Positions 48,049 through 62,200 of a DNA stretch of 64,000 nt are shown here, piece by piece. The translations under genes were made by a program, and so were the position numbers. The number at the start of each line of letters is the position of its first letter. Position 1 is the stretch's first letter. The stretch comes from Flammulina velutipes (Eukaryota; Basidiomycota; Agaricomycetes; Agaricales; Physalacriaceae), in assembly GCA_011800155.1 (NCBI GenBank), contig CM022370.1, positions 620,001 through 684,000 on the forward strand. The letters are read 5' to 3'. The notes below the pieces were generated by a model, which worked only from the letters and a program-made list of their open reading frames with translations, was not told where the DNA came from and made no database searches.

Positions 48049-49543
48049 ATGGCGCGAGTACCTCTCATTGGGCGCCTTTCCATTCGCGAGCATCTGCTCA
48101 TCGTGTTTGGGTTTTTATTCCTCGTTATTGAAGGCCTGCTTGGCCTCGTCATTCTTTGCCTCCCAAAACCAGTAATAAACTGGTTCTACAAGCGCTCTCG
48201 AGCAATTTTCAATTACACCGTACGCCAGCCAGAGGCCAAAACACCTGAGCGCAAAGCTTCCGACCGCGTTCTTCATGCGATGGACTTCCAAGAGCTCTGC
48301 GACATCTATGGCTATACGCCAGAGGAGCACGTGGTGTTGACCAAGGATGGTTATCTGCTCGGGCTCCATCGTCTCCCTTCGAAGGCTGGGAAGCAGAAGA
48401 CCAGCCCAGGAACCAGCACTGGAAAGCCCGTTGTTTATCTTCACCACGGTCTCCTGATGAACAGCGAGGTTTGGATATGTCTCACGGACGCGGAACGGTG
48501 CTTGCCATTCCGACTGGTAGAAGCTGGATACGATGTATGGCTCGGAAACAATAGGTGAGTAGTGGCTCCATACACCCTGCTTTTAGTAACCATTCTTTAG
48601 AGGAAACAAGTACTCGAAAAAGTCAATTCATTACGGTCCAAATTCCACTAAATTCTGGGATTTCAGGTGCGTCAAGTAACGCTTTCAGCTAGCTCACCAA
48701 ATCTTACGCTCCCTTAGCATCGATGACTTTGCTTGGCACGATATACCCGACTCAATCCACTACATTCTCGACATCACGAAAGTAGAGAAGGTCAACTACA
48801 TAGGATTCAGCCAAGGAACTGCACAAGCGTTTGCAGCCCTCAGCATCCATCCTCAGCTCAACGAACGAATCAGTGTATTCATCGCACTTGCTCCGGCCAT
48901 GAGCCCCGCCGGCCTTTCCCAGCCGATAGTCGACGCTCTAATGAAGACGAGCCCTTCCCTCTTATTCCTTCTTTTTGGACGAAAGTCTCTCTTCTCCTCC
49001 GCCATCATGTGGCAATCTATACTATACCCCCCGATCTTCGCTTCCGTCATTGACAAGGCCCTCATCATTCTTTTCAACTGGCGCAGTACCAACATCTCGC
49101 ACTATCAGAAGGTGTGCGCATACGCACATCTTTACTCTTTCGCATCTACCAAGGCCGTTGTCCATTGGTTCCAGATCATGCGCAACCGGTCATTCCTGAT
49201 GTACGACGACGACCTAACGATGTCTCCTGTGGCGCGAACATCTGTTCGGACCTACAAGCCAGCAAGATTCCCAACGAAGAATATCGTTACCCCCATTGTC
49301 CTGATGTACGGAGATACGGACAGTCTGGTGGATATTGACGTGATGGTGGATCAGCTGCCCAAGCATACCGTCGTGAAGAGATTAGCGGGTTACGAGCATT
49401 TAGATATCCTGTGGGGCAAGGATGTCCACAAGGACGTCATCCCAATTGTGTTGGAGACGCTGGATGAGTACCAGAATAAGAAGGTGGGGAAAATCAATGG
49501 ACATGACTTTACAGATAGCACATCCGCTTGCTCTGATTTGTAG
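48049..49543 (+). CDS. Steryl-ester/triacylglycerol lipase (Tgl1/Yeh-like, AB hydrolase)
   Basis: About 465 residues in three exons. The N terminus contains a membrane segment (IVFGFLFLVIEGLLGLVILCL). The AB_hydrolase-associated lipase region reads CDIYGYTPEEHVVLTKDGYLLGLHRLP. VVYLHHGLLMNSEVW forms the oxyanion loop. The nucleophile Ser is in GFSQGTAQ, the acid is Asp in YGDTDSLVD, and the His is in GYEHLDILWG. Fungal Tgl1/Yeh1 enzymes hydrolyse steryl esters on lipid droplets or the plasma membrane. Note GFSQG rather than the more usual GHSQG. The two introns (from 48555 and 48666) are about 50 nt. Stop at 49541-49543. Confidence 0.92.
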
Positions 49544-49692
49544 ATATCCGTATCGTATTGTACCATTTTATTTCCTATTTGTAGCAGGAATAATGCCATT
49601 GTCACTTAATTGACGGATCAGTCATGTGAGCGTGAGTGTGGCGGATTGTTTAGAGTTTGCTCTTCGACACCTACATCCACGAGCCATCTTCG

Positions 49693-50638
49693 ATGCAATC
49701 CCCCATAGCTGATCCGCCGGTGAGCTTGTAGTTCGCCTTTATTATAGACCTGCTCAAAGGACTAAGCCGGCAGATATTGCGGAACCTCGCCTCAATGGCT
49801 TTGAGGCGTATCTTCAAGAAGCAAAAGAACGTGATTTTCTAGAGTTCATCCAAAATGATGGTCTTCCTATCCCATCGCAAGTTCCTATTCAATCGACATT
49901 CAGTCTGTTGTTGACTTGAAATGACAGATTGGAACAGATGGAAGCCGACATTCAAAAAGGAAACAACCTCCTTGAAATGAACAAGCGTCTAGAGACTCTT
50001 GCAGAAGAACACGAGCGGAACCTGACTCGTCTGCTTGACAAGCATGCTCGTGAATACGAGCAAGAAGCTTTGATGCGTTATCGATCTATGGAGGAAGTCA
50101 TACCACCAGACGTCGCATTGGACGAGGAAACAATTGCACGTGCCATCTGCGTCGTACCATCAGCATTCTGACCATTCTTTGAAGAGAAAATACGACGACC
50201 AGTTTGAAATGATCAACAAAAAGAGGCAAGAACGGTGGGAAGCTGAAATGAAGGAGGAACGCGAGGCGTATCAAGAGCGCGTCAAATTTCTCGAAGAACA
50301 GAAGCGGCGGATACCCGGCGCTCCTTCTGGTGTTTCTCCTAGCTATATTCATATCAAGTTTCCTCGGTCTGAAGCTGAACTCAAAGCTCTCCCTCACGCC
50401 TCCCAGTATCGTGTGGCGCAATATTTGTCAGCATCGACGCCGCTTGCCAAGAAGCAGCAGATTGCACTAGAGCAGGGTTGGGGGAATGAGACACAGGAGC
50501 TAAAGGATCTTTGTGCTTCGAACGTAGGTGACCTATTCTTAATTCATGCTTATACTCATTGTTTCCAAGCCCATGTTCGAGTCGTCCTTGAGCGCTATCA
50601 TGATCACGCCACGGGATCCTCGCAAAAGAATCTTCTAA
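49693..50638 (+). CDS. Coiled-coil protein of unknown function
   Basis: I do not recognise the family. A model with five exons begins MQSPIADPP at 49693. It joins PADIAEPRLNGFEAYLQEAK and LEFIQNDGLPIPSQ, then a long charged helix (MEADIQKGNNLLEMNKRL, AEEHERNLTRLLDKHAREY) and a second one (MINKKRQERWEAEMKEER). The end is an Arg-rich tail closing at 50636-50638. Roughly 240 residues, nearly all predicted helical and hydrophilic, with no signal peptide or membrane segment. The third intron (near 50128-50175) is uncertain: either a 34-nt intron or a 51-nt one keeps the frame. Such proteins are often subunits of nuclear or cytoskeletal complexes, but nothing specific supports that here. Confidence 0.6.
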
Positions 50639-50756
50639 TCTTCTTTATCATGAAGCCTTTCGGGGATCTATTTGTACTTTATATGCTTGAACCATGTCGA
50701 TTGCTAGTTTGTCCTCCATACATAATGATACAAAATTTGATTTACACATTGCATGC

Positions 50757-52681
50757 TTAAAGCTTCTTTCCACCACGGGTGCCGACCCAATACGAACCAT
50801 TGGGAAACTCAAACTCGGCAATGCTCGATTTGTGCATTTCAATACTGAGAAAGTATTAGTATGAACACGTAGATTGGCGACGTGAACGTACCTGTAGCCT
50901 TCTTCGGGGTTTGAGGGGACGTTGTATCGTCCGTTAGAGTTGATAGAGCAAGGGGTAAGGAAATGCTCATGAAGATGGTCGACAAATTCTAATACATTCT
51001 GCTCCATCGTCCCCGAGACGGCAATGTAATCGATCAGACTTAAAAGGTATATCAGTCAACGTCCCGCATATCTTTACGGAATTCTGCGTTACCTGAGATG
51101 GATCACATATTCACATAGGCCAACACCTCCGGCATGAGGACAGACGGGGACGCCGAACCTTGGTAGGCAGAAATGAGAGATATAATCTTAACGTATATGG
51201 TGGACGCTTACTTGGCAGCCATGAGAAGGACGCTGAGGACTTCGCTAACACCAGCAAGTCGACACGAGTCAATCTGGCAGACATCGATGGCCTCCGCTTG
51301 CAGAAGCTGTTTGAACACCATGCGATTGTGTGCATGTTCTCCAGTAGCCACACCGATGCCGTAGGGTTTTAATGCCTTTCGGATGGCGGCGTGCCCAAGA
51401 ATGTCATCCGGTGCAGTGGGCTCTTCAATGAACCTGTTTTGTATGAATATTAACGCTAACGAACCACAGGAATGATGGAGGGAGATACCAAGGCTTGATG
51501 TCGGAGAGGCCTTTCACATAGTCTATCGCCTGTTTCACGTCCCAGACCTGGTTTGCGTCGATCATGAGTACTGCACCTGTAGGACCAGCATTCTTTCCTT
51601 TGAGTGCTTCGCTGTTGGGATCTCTAGGTTTAGCATTGGGTGGGAGGTATTGGGGGTCGTCGATGATTGAGCGGATGATCTTGCCACGACGGAGATCGTT
51701 GGCCTGGTCTGCGCCGACCTTCATCTTGAAGTGGTTGAATCCGGCAGTGACAGCCTCTTTGGTGAGGCGCGCGACCTTTTCATCGCTATAACCCAGCCAT
51801 CCCGCGGATGTGACGTATGCGGGGTATCTAGGAGGGGATTAGACTGATAGCTCGCATATGTGTCAAAGAACTTACCCGATGTCGCGTACGAGGGCTTCCC
51901 GCTCTTTCTTTGACGCCTCTTTGGCCTTGAGCATCTCAAGCGCTTCTTCTTTAGTGATCGCGTCGCTGATGTATTTCCATGCAGCCGATCGCACGAGCTC
52001 TTCCTGGCGATGTATCCATTAAGCAATAGCCAGACGAATAATCAGAGGGTTTGAGACGAACAGGAGTAAAGTCCACAACGAGTTTCCACAGAGGCTTCTT
52101 CCTAGATCGAGCATACATGTCCCAGAGAGCATTGTTCACTGCTCCAGATGCAATATGAATGACACCCTTCTCCGGACCGATCCTAGATAACTGTTTATCG
52201 CGAGAATTAAGGAAGAATTGGGTGTTACTGACCATCGCAACTGGGGATCGGACATCATATGATCCCACGCTTTACCCATGTCAGCGAAGAGGTCCTCAGC
52301 CTCCTTGCCTATGAGGCGGTTTGCAACCTCCTGGATCGCAGAACAGACCTGTGCGTATGGATCAGTTCGAGAAACGGCAATACACGGTGGTTGTACTTGC
52401 GATTTCGTTTCCACGACCGATGGTAAATGTCATTCCATGGCCAATAAGGTCAGAGTCCGTGAGCAATGATACGTATGCGGAGGAGTAGTCACACTCTGTG
52501 TTCCTACAATACCATTAACTTCCGCAGCGACAAAAGGGTTGAGTGAAGCGTACATAGCATCGGTGCCATCTCCAGTCAGCGAAGTGGGGAAGCGAACATC
52601 TTTGAACAAGATTCAAGAGTCCCGTAGATTTGAAAGATGTAGAATCGTACCATGAATCTCGCAGCCAGTGATTTTTGGCAT
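50757..52681 (-). CDS. LGD1: L-galactonate dehydratase (enolase superfamily)
   Basis: Second enzyme of the fungal D-galacturonate pathway: it dehydrates L-galactonate to 2-keto-3-deoxy-L-galactonate. About 445 residues in ten exons. The start is the complement of 52679-52681 ([20 protein letters not shown]). It has the mandelate-racemase-group fold with catalytic lysines in HFKMKVGAD, metal ligands in [19 protein letters not shown] and ATGEHAHNR, and the catalytic His in [12 protein letters not shown]. The long loop with [17 protein letters not shown] matches fungal LGD1 and the related L-fuconate dehydratases, which are the alternative. The stop is at 50757-50759 after GTRGGKKL. Partner genes for reductase and aldolase are not next to it. 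Confidence 0.93.
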
Positions 52682-53702
52682 CGTGAAGATGAGAGCTCTA
52701 AATCAAGTCGCAGGTTATATTTAAAGCACTGGAGCGGGCCGGTGACCGGACCGACCTCCCGAAAACGAAGTTCCTTTCATAACCGACCGATGGCAAACCG
52801 TGCTATTCAGCGCCTGTGTGGTCGGTGCTATCCCTTTCTACGGGTTATCCGTCGGGTAGTTGAGACTTGTAACGTTTTCCAAGTACTAGAACTCAATCAC
52901 GAGCTCAGGCTTTGAGTTGTTTTATTTTAACCCAGTGGCAATTTGTGAGCTCTTCTATCACCAGACCTAGAACGATAGAGCCGTTGCGCGCCGTTAACAA
53001 GGCTATGAATCAGATTTGGAACAGATTTCGCCGAGTAACGTTGGACAGGGCACGAAGTGGCATGGGACTAGTGTCATTCGTGCCCCAGTTAGATCCACAT
53101 ACATTCATCGATGGTCAGAGCTCCTTCCTCCAAGTACGGTTCTGGTGGAGAATATATGTGAGTTGTTTCCGTAGTTCGGGTCAAAAAATCATTAAAATAC
53201 TCACCGAATTGTACGCAGACTCGGTTGGATATTTTCGTTTGCTCACGTTTCGAGTTGCTCTGAAATTATTATTACGGGTGCAAAAGTTCAGCATGCTCAC
53301 ATTGCGCCCAAGATTAGTTCAGCATCCGACGAACAATAGGAGGATCCTGGCTGAGCTGCTCGATTAGAGAGCGTGGGGTCATTTTCAGCTGGACTGGGGT
53401 GCGGAAATCGGTCGAATGCCCCAGCGCAGATATGACTGGAAAGTGATACACTGCCGAAGGACGTCCGATTGGTCGATGGCTTTGGAAAAATCTCTTTGAG
53501 CACCGATTTCGATTGAACCTTGGGTTCACGAAACAACATATTTACGTGACGCGTCGATATCAACCAACCCTTGCGAGTTCCAAATCTACAGCGAGGACAC
53601 GATCGTGATCTGAGAATACGAACGTAAAATACTCGTATACCTGCGTATGAATATCAGTAACAGTCGAGATAATGTAAAAAACGACCACACACAAGTTCGA
53701 CA
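52682..53702. promoter_or_regulatory. Upstream region of L-galactonate dehydratase
   Basis: 1021 bp between the dehydratase start and the PXR1 stop. An 11-bp palindrome CCGGTGACCGG at 52739-52749, about 60 bp from the start codon, is followed by repeated ACCGACC elements. It could bind a Zn2Cys6 factor. The remainder has only chance-like open frames. Confidence 0.5.
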
Positions 53703-55008
53703 TCAAGTTCCCAAAGCTAATGCCTTCTCCTCTTTGCGTTTTCTTTTCTCAGCTTTAAGTCGCCGTCGCTCCTCTTTAGCCAGTTTCTGCTCTGCAAGAT
53801 TGCCATCTGCTCCCCCCGAAGCATCTTTCCGCCTTTCTTTCTCCTCCCTTTTCCGCTTCTTCTTGTCTGACTTCAGAACTTCGGCCTCGTCCTCTTCTGC
53901 TGGCTCATTGGAATCGTCACCATCGGCAGGTTCAGCGTCGGGAAATGTGGCAGAGGAAGCAGCAGTCAAGAATGCGGAAGACATAAGGGATCCAAACTTG
54001 GACATTCCTAAACCCATCCTCGGTGCGTCGTCTCGTGTCTCGTTGTCCTGTATTCCAAATGATCCTGATCCAATGCCTCCTCTGGAAGGGGCGGCAGTGT
54101 CATCAGCAGATGCGGAGAGCGGAGACGAGGAGGTTGCTCCAGACTTCGCTAATAAGCGTTCCTTGAAGTAGTCGGCGACGCTCTTCGATGATATAGTAAT
54201 TTTTTCTAACGTGTTCGGGGTATCTTCTGAGGTCGTAGGAGTCATCGAAGCGGAAGGGGTAGATTGAGGCGTAGCGGAGGAAGATGAAATTCCAAGGATT
54301 TCGTCCATCGCAGCGGCAGAGTTGAATGCACGATTCTTCGCCGCGATATGGCGTGCCCGATGCCTGCTCAAAGTTCAGTACAGGTTATGGGTAAGAAAAG
54401 TAGGAACGTACGCCCGATGTCTAGGCAACACTTTCTCTTTTTGAGCAGCAGGCACGATTGCGGGAGGCTCTGGTTCTGGTTTGGTCTTTTTGGCGGCGTT
54501 GTCATCAGTGTCATCCCCGTTCCTCTTGCGTTTCTTGTCCTTCTTCTTGTCTTTCGTTTCCTTCTTGCCGTCACTGACCTCCTCGTCTTTCGATTCTGTA
54601 GCAGAAATGAAGGCACCGCCTAGCACCTCCTTCATTTCACTCTCTATATCTGCTCCCGCACTACCCATTGTCGCGTTGAGCTTTCGTAGAACATTTTCAA
54701 AATCCTTGTTCTGTTGCCAGGCAGTGCCGTTTGGGTCCTTTTGGTGTTGGCTCCCAATGCCGAACATATCGAGTTTCTGTTGCACTTTGATGTAAGTTGT
54801 GCGGCCGTCACCAGATGCACCTAGTCCTTGAGAGGCATCCCAGCCAAATTTCGAGAGGTAGCTCTGGCCAAATTTCGAAGCATCTATCGGTTATTGTTGA
54901 ATGGTTGTTTGAAAGTTGGGCAGCTGAACGGACCATACCGTCGGCCCACGACAGATTTCTTGGATCTGCACCAATCTTTTGCTTCGTCTTTCGCCCAGAA
55001 AGACCCAT
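53703..55008 (-). CDS. PXR1: G-patch ribosome-biogenesis protein PXR1/Gno1 (PINX1-like)
   Basis: A nucleolar protein of about 385 residues that activates the helicase Prp43 in rRNA processing; its human homologue PINX1 also inhibits telomerase. Three exons, with the start at the complement of 55006-55008. The N terminus is diagnostic: MGLSGRKTKQKIGADPRN, SWADDASKFGQSYLSKFGWD, then the G-patch GWDASQGLGASGDGRTT and KVQQKLDMFGIG. A lysine/aspartate-rich KKD/E region (TKDKKKDKKRKRNGD) and a Lys/Glu-rich C-terminal helix (KRKREEKERRKD, KAEKRKRKEEKALALGT) follow, as in the family. Introns close at WAD/DASKFG and after PRHRA. Confidence 0.93.
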
Positions 55009-55227
55009 ATTGGACGACGAGAAAGGAAGAAGGTAGAGGGTATCAAAGCAAAAGAGGATCAATAATTTTTGGATAGCGGCTGACTAAGCCCATCGACATT
55101 TCAATTCGACCACCATGTATTCGACGCTACTTGCTGCTGGTCCTGTTCTTTTGGCAAAAAAATGTGTACTTGGGAACTAAAGCTCTATGGAGACTGCAAC
55201 AATTAAGAAACACTATCTTTCCAAGTT

Positions 55228-56515
55228 CTACTCGCTTGCAACTGGGAAATCAGTGTAACCTCTACCAGTCGCATCTCCGGGAATATAAAAGGAATCTCTA
55301 TCGTATTTGTTAAAGGTGAGGTTCTTTTCCAGCTTCTTGGGCAAGTCCGGCTGATTTATTGGTACTCTTCAGTATCATCGTGCGTTATTTGTGAGATACG
55401 AGACTCACATTAGAAGTATACCAACGACCGAAAGCAATCAGATCGCCTTTCTCTTCGGCAGTCTTGATTCCTGTCTCGCGAGTGTACCCTCCAGCGGATA
55501 TGAAACGCTTGGGCGCCCATATTTCCCGAAAGACATCATTAGCGTCAGCAGGAGCATCTGGTTTATCATCAAGGCCGTCGAGCCGCGCTTCAACAGCATG
55601 AAGATAAGCGAGGGTAGGATGACGCTGCTTCAACTGGCTGATCAAGTAGCTGAACTGGGGCTTAGGATCAGCCATACCCATCCCTACGAGCATTTTAGTG
55701 TCTTCTGGCAAAAGAGGTTAACAAATACCGACCTGCGCCGGCTGACCATGGGCTAATTCTGTACCCGACACGCTCAGCGCCAACGCCACGAACAATACGA
55801 TCCGCGACTTCCAGACCGAACCGTGCGCGGTTTTCGAGGCTACCGCCGTAGCGGTCATTTCTAGTGTTGGAAATATCTTGCGTAAACTCGTCAACAAGAA
55901 ACCCGCTGGCTCCATGAATCTCAACCCCTAAAATTAATCAGGTCAGTGTCTACTCCTGGGTGTTGAGCAAAAATTACCATCAAATCCAGCTTTCAAAACC
56001 GCGTTCTCAGCAGCGACGCCAAATGATTCAATGTACTCGACGATTTCCGCCTCTGTGAGCTCGCGAGGAACTGGACTTTGATCGTCTACAGCGATTGCTG
56101 ACGGGCCCACGATATCCTGCATCATCATGGGCATCGCTCGACGACCAATAGCTATGAGCTGAAGGAAAACGAACGCGCCTCTGGCATGGACTGCTTCGAC
56201 CACCTGTGTCCTACGTTAGACATTTGACTATAGCCGTGCGAATATACCTACCTTCTTCCAAGCATCGACCTGGATATCCGACCAGATACCGGGAAGTCCT
56301 GGAAGTCCGCCAGCTTTGAGCGAGATAGCAGTCGCCTCCGCAATAAGTAACCCCCCGGGGACGCTGGCGCGCTGGGCGTAATACTCTGGGACGACGGGAA
56401 TGAGCGGCGCCGCTGTGGCGAGATCGGCGCGGCAGCGAGTCATTGGCGGCAAAACCACTCGATGAGCGAGTTGGAGCTGCCCGATTTTAATTGGTTGGAA
56501 TAGTGCTGGACTCAT
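55228..56515 (-). CDS. Old Yellow Enzyme-family flavoprotein with altered active site
   Basis: An FMN-dependent ene-reductase-like protein of about 360 residues in five exons. The start is the complement of 56513-56515 (MSPALFQPIKIGQ). Family features: HRVVLPPMTRCRAD, YYAQRASVPGGLLIAEAT, LPGIWSDIQVDAWK, RARFGLEVADRIV, RISPWSAGAGMGMADP, FISAGGYTRETG, FGRWYTSN and a C terminus ending GRGYTDFPVASE with the stop at 55228-55230. The substrate-binding segment reads VEIHGASGFLVDEF where most members have HSANGYL: the His is kept, but the Asn is Ser and the proton-donor Tyr is Phe. Reduction of some alkenes may therefore be weakened or use another donor. The rest of the sequence looks intact, so this is not a pseudogene. 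Confidence 0.9.
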
Positions 56516-57387
56516 TACGCAGATGTTTGAATGTGGAACAGAGATGGGGATGAATCTGAGGATAATAGAGATGGTGCTCTTATAGTCGCTTCGATACAGC
56601 GTGGGTACAACAAGGCCCGGAAGTCGACCCATTTGCGTGCAGCCTCTGTTCTTCAGGTAATTCACTTTTAGCTCGGTAACACGGCTGATGATAATATTCA
56701 TGTTCCTGCGCATGTCAACTTTTCAAGTCAGCCTAGTAAGTGAACAGTCAGCGCTTCAGCCTTGATTTTACTCGAAAGAAGAATCGTGAGAATTACAGCA
56801 TCACTAATGTACAGTCAGTTGCGTGGCGTAATGATATTCGATTGCTGACAACGCAAAGTGATAGTGGTACTTATATACCCTGTCATATCCAATTGATAAT
56901 AGCTGTCTGGTTCTATATTTGAGCTCTAAATGGTATATAAGCGTCAACCAGCCTCGCAGAAATTCTGCTATTGCTCATCAAAACTCTTGACGTCGATTAT
57001 CCTGCGTAATATGTGTGGCATATTTAAGGGATACTGTTGTAACATCCTGGTTGCGCTGCATCACCGACTCATACATCCTAAGATTCCCAACAATAACAAC
57101 GGTGATAACTCATCATGATTCTTTGCTGCGTTGCACATCGATACGCAAGTCATAGTGCTTTAGCATCGTGTTTTCTTTGTGTATGGCGCGATGTGGTGGC
57201 CCAAAGAACATACCTTGGCTGAATCGATGGAACCGACACAAGCACCATATGCAACACGCGAAACGCGACGACGCCGGCCGGCAATCATCAATCACGCGTG
57301 GCGGTGTTGCACTGGTGTTACAGATCCAATTCATTCAAAACAGCCAAATCTCTCTATCCACCACCATCGCTCCTTCGTATCGCCGCC
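56516..57387. promoter_or_regulatory. Divergent promoter, OYE / MAP kinase
   Basis: 872 bp between opposite starts, with A+T-rich segments at 56860-57020. No gene is supported; the longest frames (about 90 codons) overlap the kinase leader and have no motif. Confidence 0.5.
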
Positions 57388-59124
<1,737 letters not shown>

Positions 59125-59272
59125 GGGTTTGGGAAGAGAATATGTTATTTACGATTGTAAATGTACGATAGTGGACAAAGTGTTCTCAAAATTATGACGC
59201 TGTGTTGATCACGTTGTGGCAGTGTTACCTACCCTCTTTAACTTACCGACGTCGACGTCGCCACGCGCAGTA

Positions 59273-62200
59273 ATGGGCGACGACTTTTTACGTCTCGTTT
59301 CGCAGGCGAATCCAGCAGCCAGAGAATACCAACCTACAAATAATGGCTACCCTCCGTCGTCGTCGTCGTCACCGTACATGGACAACAATCCTTCATCAAA
59401 TCCTCAGCTATTAGACCCATTCTTCGACGACGACGACGAGCCGGACTCTGCATTTGGCAGGCCAATGCCCATGCAATCTCAAGAAAGTGGTCTTCCGTTT
59501 GCAAGGGCGGGGGCAACCCCAGCCGGAGCGGGACAGTCCAAAACTAGCTTTGGGGACGGAGCACCTCAAGGCTGGAATTTTGACGACGACGACCCCCGGC
59601 AGGGACCCTCATCTGCAGACGCAGCGTTCCCTGGCCCATCCAAAGAGACACCGAAATCTGGGAAGCGGAAGCGGAAATGGAAATGGCCGTGGCAGAAGGA
59701 GCAACAGTTGACGGGGGAGAGGGTTATCGCGCTCAACAACAGAGACGCCAACTCGGAATTTGGCAACAACTTCGTCTCGACGAGCAAGTACAATCTTGTC
59801 ACCTTCATGCCCAAATTCCTGCTCGGTGCGTACTGGCATTGCCCCGGGGTTGCTACAGCTCATGTTTCGCAGAACAATTCTCAAAATACGCCAATCTCTT
59901 CTTTTTATTCACGGCATGCATACAACAGGTTCCCGACGTATCTCCCACCAACAAGTACACCACAATCATCCCTTTGGCTGCTGTCCTGGCTGCATCCGCA
60001 TTCAAAGAGGTTCAAGAGGATTTGGTGCGCAGTCTCCACCCTTGTCTCGGCATTCGCTAATCCGCCAACCAGAAACGACACCAGTCTGATTCGGAATTAA
60101 ACTCGAGCAAAGCTAAGGTTCTCGATACCAATGGTCAATTTGCCGAACGCAAGTGGAAGGATATTCGTGTGGGAGACATCGTCCGGCTCGAGAGCAACGA
60201 CTTCATACCTGCCGACATGCTCTTGGTCAGCTCTAGCGAACCCGAAGGACTCTGTTACATTGAAACGGCAAACTTGGATGGCGAAACGAATCTCAAGATC
60301 AAGCAGGCATCGCCTCACACTTGCGCTCTCACAAATCCGCAAGCGGTCATGACTCTCCGTGGTTCACTTCGGTCTGAGCATCCCAACAACTCACTGTACA
60401 CATACGAGGGCACTATGGACCTTATCACGTCGTTCGGAACGCCTAAACAGGTGCCATTAGGACCAGACCAGATGTTACTCCGTGGCGCTCAACTCCGTAA
60501 CACGCCGTGGCTGTATGGTTTTGTTGTCTTTACCGGCCACGAAACGAAGCTAATGCGTAACGCGACGTAAGTGATTTTTGCGCTTAGCTGTTCGTGGTAA
60601 ATGACAAAGATGCAGTGCCGCACCTATCAAGCGTACCGCGGTGGAGAACCAAGTCAACATCCAAATCGTGTTCTTGTTCATTCTTTTGGTGCTCTTGTCC
60701 ATAGGCTCGACCGTCGGAAGCAGCATTCGGAGCTGGGTCTTTTCGAACCGGCAATGGTACCTCGTTGAAACTGCGACGCTCGGTGGACGCGGTAAGTTCA
60801 TGTAAAATCTTCTCACTTTTAGCCACTCACAACAACTCCTCTAGCTAAGGGCTTTATTGAAGGTTGGCTTTTTAACGTTCTTGTCCTTGTTCATAATCTT
60901 ATTCTTTCCAGACATCCTCACGTTCATTATTCTGTACAACAACCTGATACCAATATCCCTCATCGTCACCATGGAAGTTGTTAAGTTCCAGCAGGCTCAG
61001 CTGATCAACTTCGACCTTGACATGTACTACGCTAAAACGGATACACCCGCTGTATGTCGCACTTCATCGCTGGTAGAAGAGCTCGGCCAGATCGAATACG
61101 TCTTCAGCGACAAAACCGGGACATTGACATGTAACGAGATGGAATTTCGGTGCTGTAGCGTCGCAGGAATTGCGTATGCTGATGTAGTTGATGAGAACAA
61201 GCGTGGCGAAGGGGAGGATGGCAAAGAAGGCTGGAAGACGTTCGCTGAAATGCGGGAGTTCTTGGACGAGTCTGTATCCGATCCGTTCTCAGACGCAGGA
61301 TCATCCCCAGTCGACCAACAAAAGGAGATCCTGCGGGAATTCCTCACTCTCCTTGCGGTTTGCCACACTGTGATCCCAGAGGTCAAAGACGGTAAAACGA
61401 TCTATCAAGCCAGCAGTCCAGACGAGGCTGCTCTGGTTGCTGGTGCCGAACTCCTGGGTTACCAGTTCCATGTGCGTTTTTTTTGTTTCTATCGTTGTAT
61501 CGGGATGCCAACAATCTATCTAGACCAGGAAGCCAAAGTCTGTTTTTGTAAACGTTCAAGGCCAGAGCCTGGAGTATCAAATTCTGAACGTTTGCGAGTT
61601 CAACTCTACCCGGAAGCGCATGTCCACGATTGTTAGGATGCCCAATGGCAAAATCAAGGTCTACTGCAAGGGTGCAGATACAGTCATTCTCGAGCGTCTA
61701 AGCAAGCATCAACCGTACACTGAGAAAACACTCGCCCATCTTGAGGTGAGATTGCTTTAGCTGCTTTGGACCGACACTTACGTTTGGATATTACAGGAAT
61801 ACGCTACTGAAGGATTACGAACGTTATGCATAGCATACCGCGACATACCTGAGCAGGAATACAAGCAGTGGGCGACCATCTACGACCAGGCGGCTCAGAC
61901 GATCAACGGCCGAGGCGACGCTTTGGATTCAGCAGCTGAGCTGATCGAGAAGGACCTATTCTTATTAGGTGCTACCGCTATTGAGGACAAGTTGCAAGAT
62001 GGTGTCCCTGATACCATCCATACTCTGCAAATGGCTGGCATCAAGGTGAGCATCCTTGTCTACTGAGAGGCAGGCGACATTAACGCCCCTTAGGTCTGGG
62101 TACTGACAGGCGATCGTCAAGAGACTGCTATCAACATCGGCATGTCTTGTCGTTTAATCTCAGAGTCTATGAATATGGTAGGTGACCTGTGAATGTATGA

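Noticed and set aside
52912..53367. Open frame of 151 codons in the gap upstream of L-galactonate dehydratase
   Set aside because: It starts with TTG, its first ATG is internal, and it shows no motif or splice-extended partner. It could be a decayed fragment, but nothing supports it.
59350..59440. Trinucleotide repeats (GTCGTC and GACGAC)
   Set aside because: They encode Ser and Asp runs in the disordered N terminus of the flippase; normal coding low complexity.
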